Assembly: GCF_018263855.1 (NCBI RefSeq)
Contig: NZ_CP073318.1
Span: 8,990,001-9,054,000, forward strand
Length of the DNA stretch: 64,000 nucleotides
Source: Kutzneria sp. CA-103260
GTDB lineage: Bacteria > Actinomycetota > Actinomycetes > Mycobacteriales > Pseudonocardiaceae
Direction: 5' to 3'
The position numbers and the translations under genes were made by a program. Within the stretch, counting starts at the first letter, position 1. Every line of letters begins with the position of its first letter. The notes below the pieces were generated by a model, which was not told the origin of the DNA, made no database searches, and was given only the letters and a program-made list of their open reading frames with translations. Below are positions 63,201-64,000 of the stretch, one piece after another.

Positions 63201-63992
63201 TCAGCCGAGCGTGAAGGCGCGCAGCCGGCTCGCGTTGCCGTTGAACCGGTTCTGGTCGCCCGGGAACGTTCCCTTGTCAGCGAACTGCCAGATCGCCTGC
63301 GAGGTCCAGCCGGCCGGCAGGGTGCCGACATCCGTGCCGTAGTGCGGGATCCACAGCGGATTCCCACGCATCACGTTGGTGTTGCCGGTGCATTTCGTCC
63401 ACCAGGTGTAGCTGGTGTAGATCGCCGGCGCGATGCCGGTGCGGTACCAGATCTGGTCGCTGAAGGCCTTGATCCAGGCGGTCATCTGGTCCGGCGTGAG
63501 CTTGTAACAGGTGTCCCCGTAGGGGTTGTACTCGATGTCCAGCGCCGGCGGCAGCGTGCGGCCGTCGCGCGACCAGGCGCCGCCGTGGTCGACGAAGTAG
63601 TTGGCCTGGGTGGCGCCGTCGGAGACGTCGGGCAGCGCGAAGTGGTACGCGCCGTGGGCCAGCCCGGCGCTGTAGGACCCGTTGTACTGCTGGCCGAAGT
63701 ACGGGTTGGTGTAGGTGACGCCCTCGGTCGCCTTCGAGTAGGCGAAGGAGCCGCCGTTGCGGGCGACCGCGGCCCAGTCCACATTGCCCTGATAGCTGGC
63801 CACGTCCAGCCCCATGGCGTCGTCGTTGGCCCGGACGTCCAGCAGCGGCGCGGCGCCGGTGCCGGTGCCCTCGTGTCGGGCGATCTGCGAGCCGGCGTAG
63901 TCGTCTTCCGGGTGGGCCAGCGGCTGGGCGGACGCGGGCGTCGGGGCGGCGAGCATCGCCGTGAGGAGCGCGCCGGCCAGCAACGCCCGCAC
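63201..63992 (-). CDS. Secreted GH25 lysozyme, copy 2
   Basis: The 263-residue protein has a short Sec signal (ALLAGALLTAMLAAPTPASA) and a GH25 domain: MGLDVASYQGNVDW, FAYSKATEGV, GAYHFALPDVSDGATQAN, ALDIEYNPYG and IWQFADKGTFPGDQNRFNG. It is clearly homologous over the full length with copy 1. The window ends 8 bases beyond the GTG 63992, so a longer N-terminus is possible. Confidence 0.92.
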   Translation of the reverse strand: MRALLAGALLTAMLAAPTPASAQPLAHPEDDYAGSQIARHEGTGTGAAPLLDVRANDDAMGLDVASYQGNVDWAAVARNGGSFAYSKATEGVTYTNPYFGQQYNGSYSAGLAHGAYHFALPDVSDGATQANYFVDHGGAWSRDGRTLPPALDIEYNPYGDTCYKLTPDQMTAWIKAFSDQIWYRTGIAPAIYTSYTWWTKCTGNTNVMRGNPLWIPHYGTDVGTLPAGWTSQAIWQFADKGTFPGDQNRFNGNASRLRAFTLG

Positions 63993-64000
63993 ACCTGTTC

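Overview
The window is about 70% GC, uses GTG starts freely, and many genes overlap by the four bases GTGA or ATGA. These traits, together with DUF3151 beside fba and purA, DUF3558 lipoproteins, ESX-type (WXG100) proteins, SigE-family sigma factors and an AfsR/SARP-type regulator, point to a filamentous actinomycete, most likely of the Pseudonocardiaceae. It reads as ordinary chromosome. I see no integrase, transposase, phage gene, CRISPR array, tRNA or rRNA.

Layout. 0-6.3 kb: the end of a PfkB kinase, a P-loop kinase, a CoA-binding protein, two MarR regulators, a DedA protein and a drug-efflux-type MFS transporter with an unusual three-repeat tail. 6.4-11.4 kb: a GlcD-like oxidase, a TetR/flavin monooxygenase pair with a perfect 12+12 bp operator, a second DedA protein and a C-terminally anchored acidic protein. 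11.4-16.1 kb: an amino-sugar cluster (SIS isomerase, ROK kinase, nagA-type deacetylase, class II aldolase) transcribed away from a DeoR regulator; the set resembles the GalNAc/galactosamine (aga) pathway. 16-30 kb: a SigE-family sigma factor, a YciI protein, an SDR, an MFS exporter, a diguanylate cyclase, fba, a large SARP regulator, a histidine-rich membrane protein, DUF3151, an FUSC protein, and purA. The fba - DUF3151 - purA neighbourhood is conserved in actinobacteria.

31-39 kb: a Uma2-type protein, then an alkanesulfonate operon (ssuC-B-A-D) preceded by a leaderless, cysteine-containing leader peptide not previously listed among ORFs because of its size. Two paralogous Na+/H+ antiporters bracket this region; the second lacks about 95 internal residues, including the ESLVNDAS core motif. 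39-46 kb: purD, then a type VII secretion substrate cluster (two helical ESX-like proteins, a DUF3558 lipoprotein, a PPE-like protein, an EspG-like chaperone, and a WXG100 protein fused to a lytic transglycosylase) without the secretion machinery. 46-57 kb: aminotransferase, HAD hydrolase, threonine aldolase, a sigma/anti-sigma-like pair, TetR, purB, a MOSC protein, three small membrane proteins with a duplicated leaderless promoter, purC, a DUF2334 deacetylase, an MBL-fold protein and an epimerase. 57-64 kb: purS-purQ-purL, an agmatinase-family ureohydrolase and two GH25 lysozymes.

The most unusual non-coding signal is a family of about 130-160 bp nested inverted-repeat elements, with three copies at 16.99-17.12, 46.33-46.49 and 60.85-60.99 kb. 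The outer arms and a side hairpin are conserved while the inner hairpin is exchanged in one copy. All three lie at gene 3' ends. Purine genes purB, purC and purD share a TA(G/A)GCT -10 box placed 7-8 nt before a GTG start, so they are probably transcribed as leaderless mRNAs.
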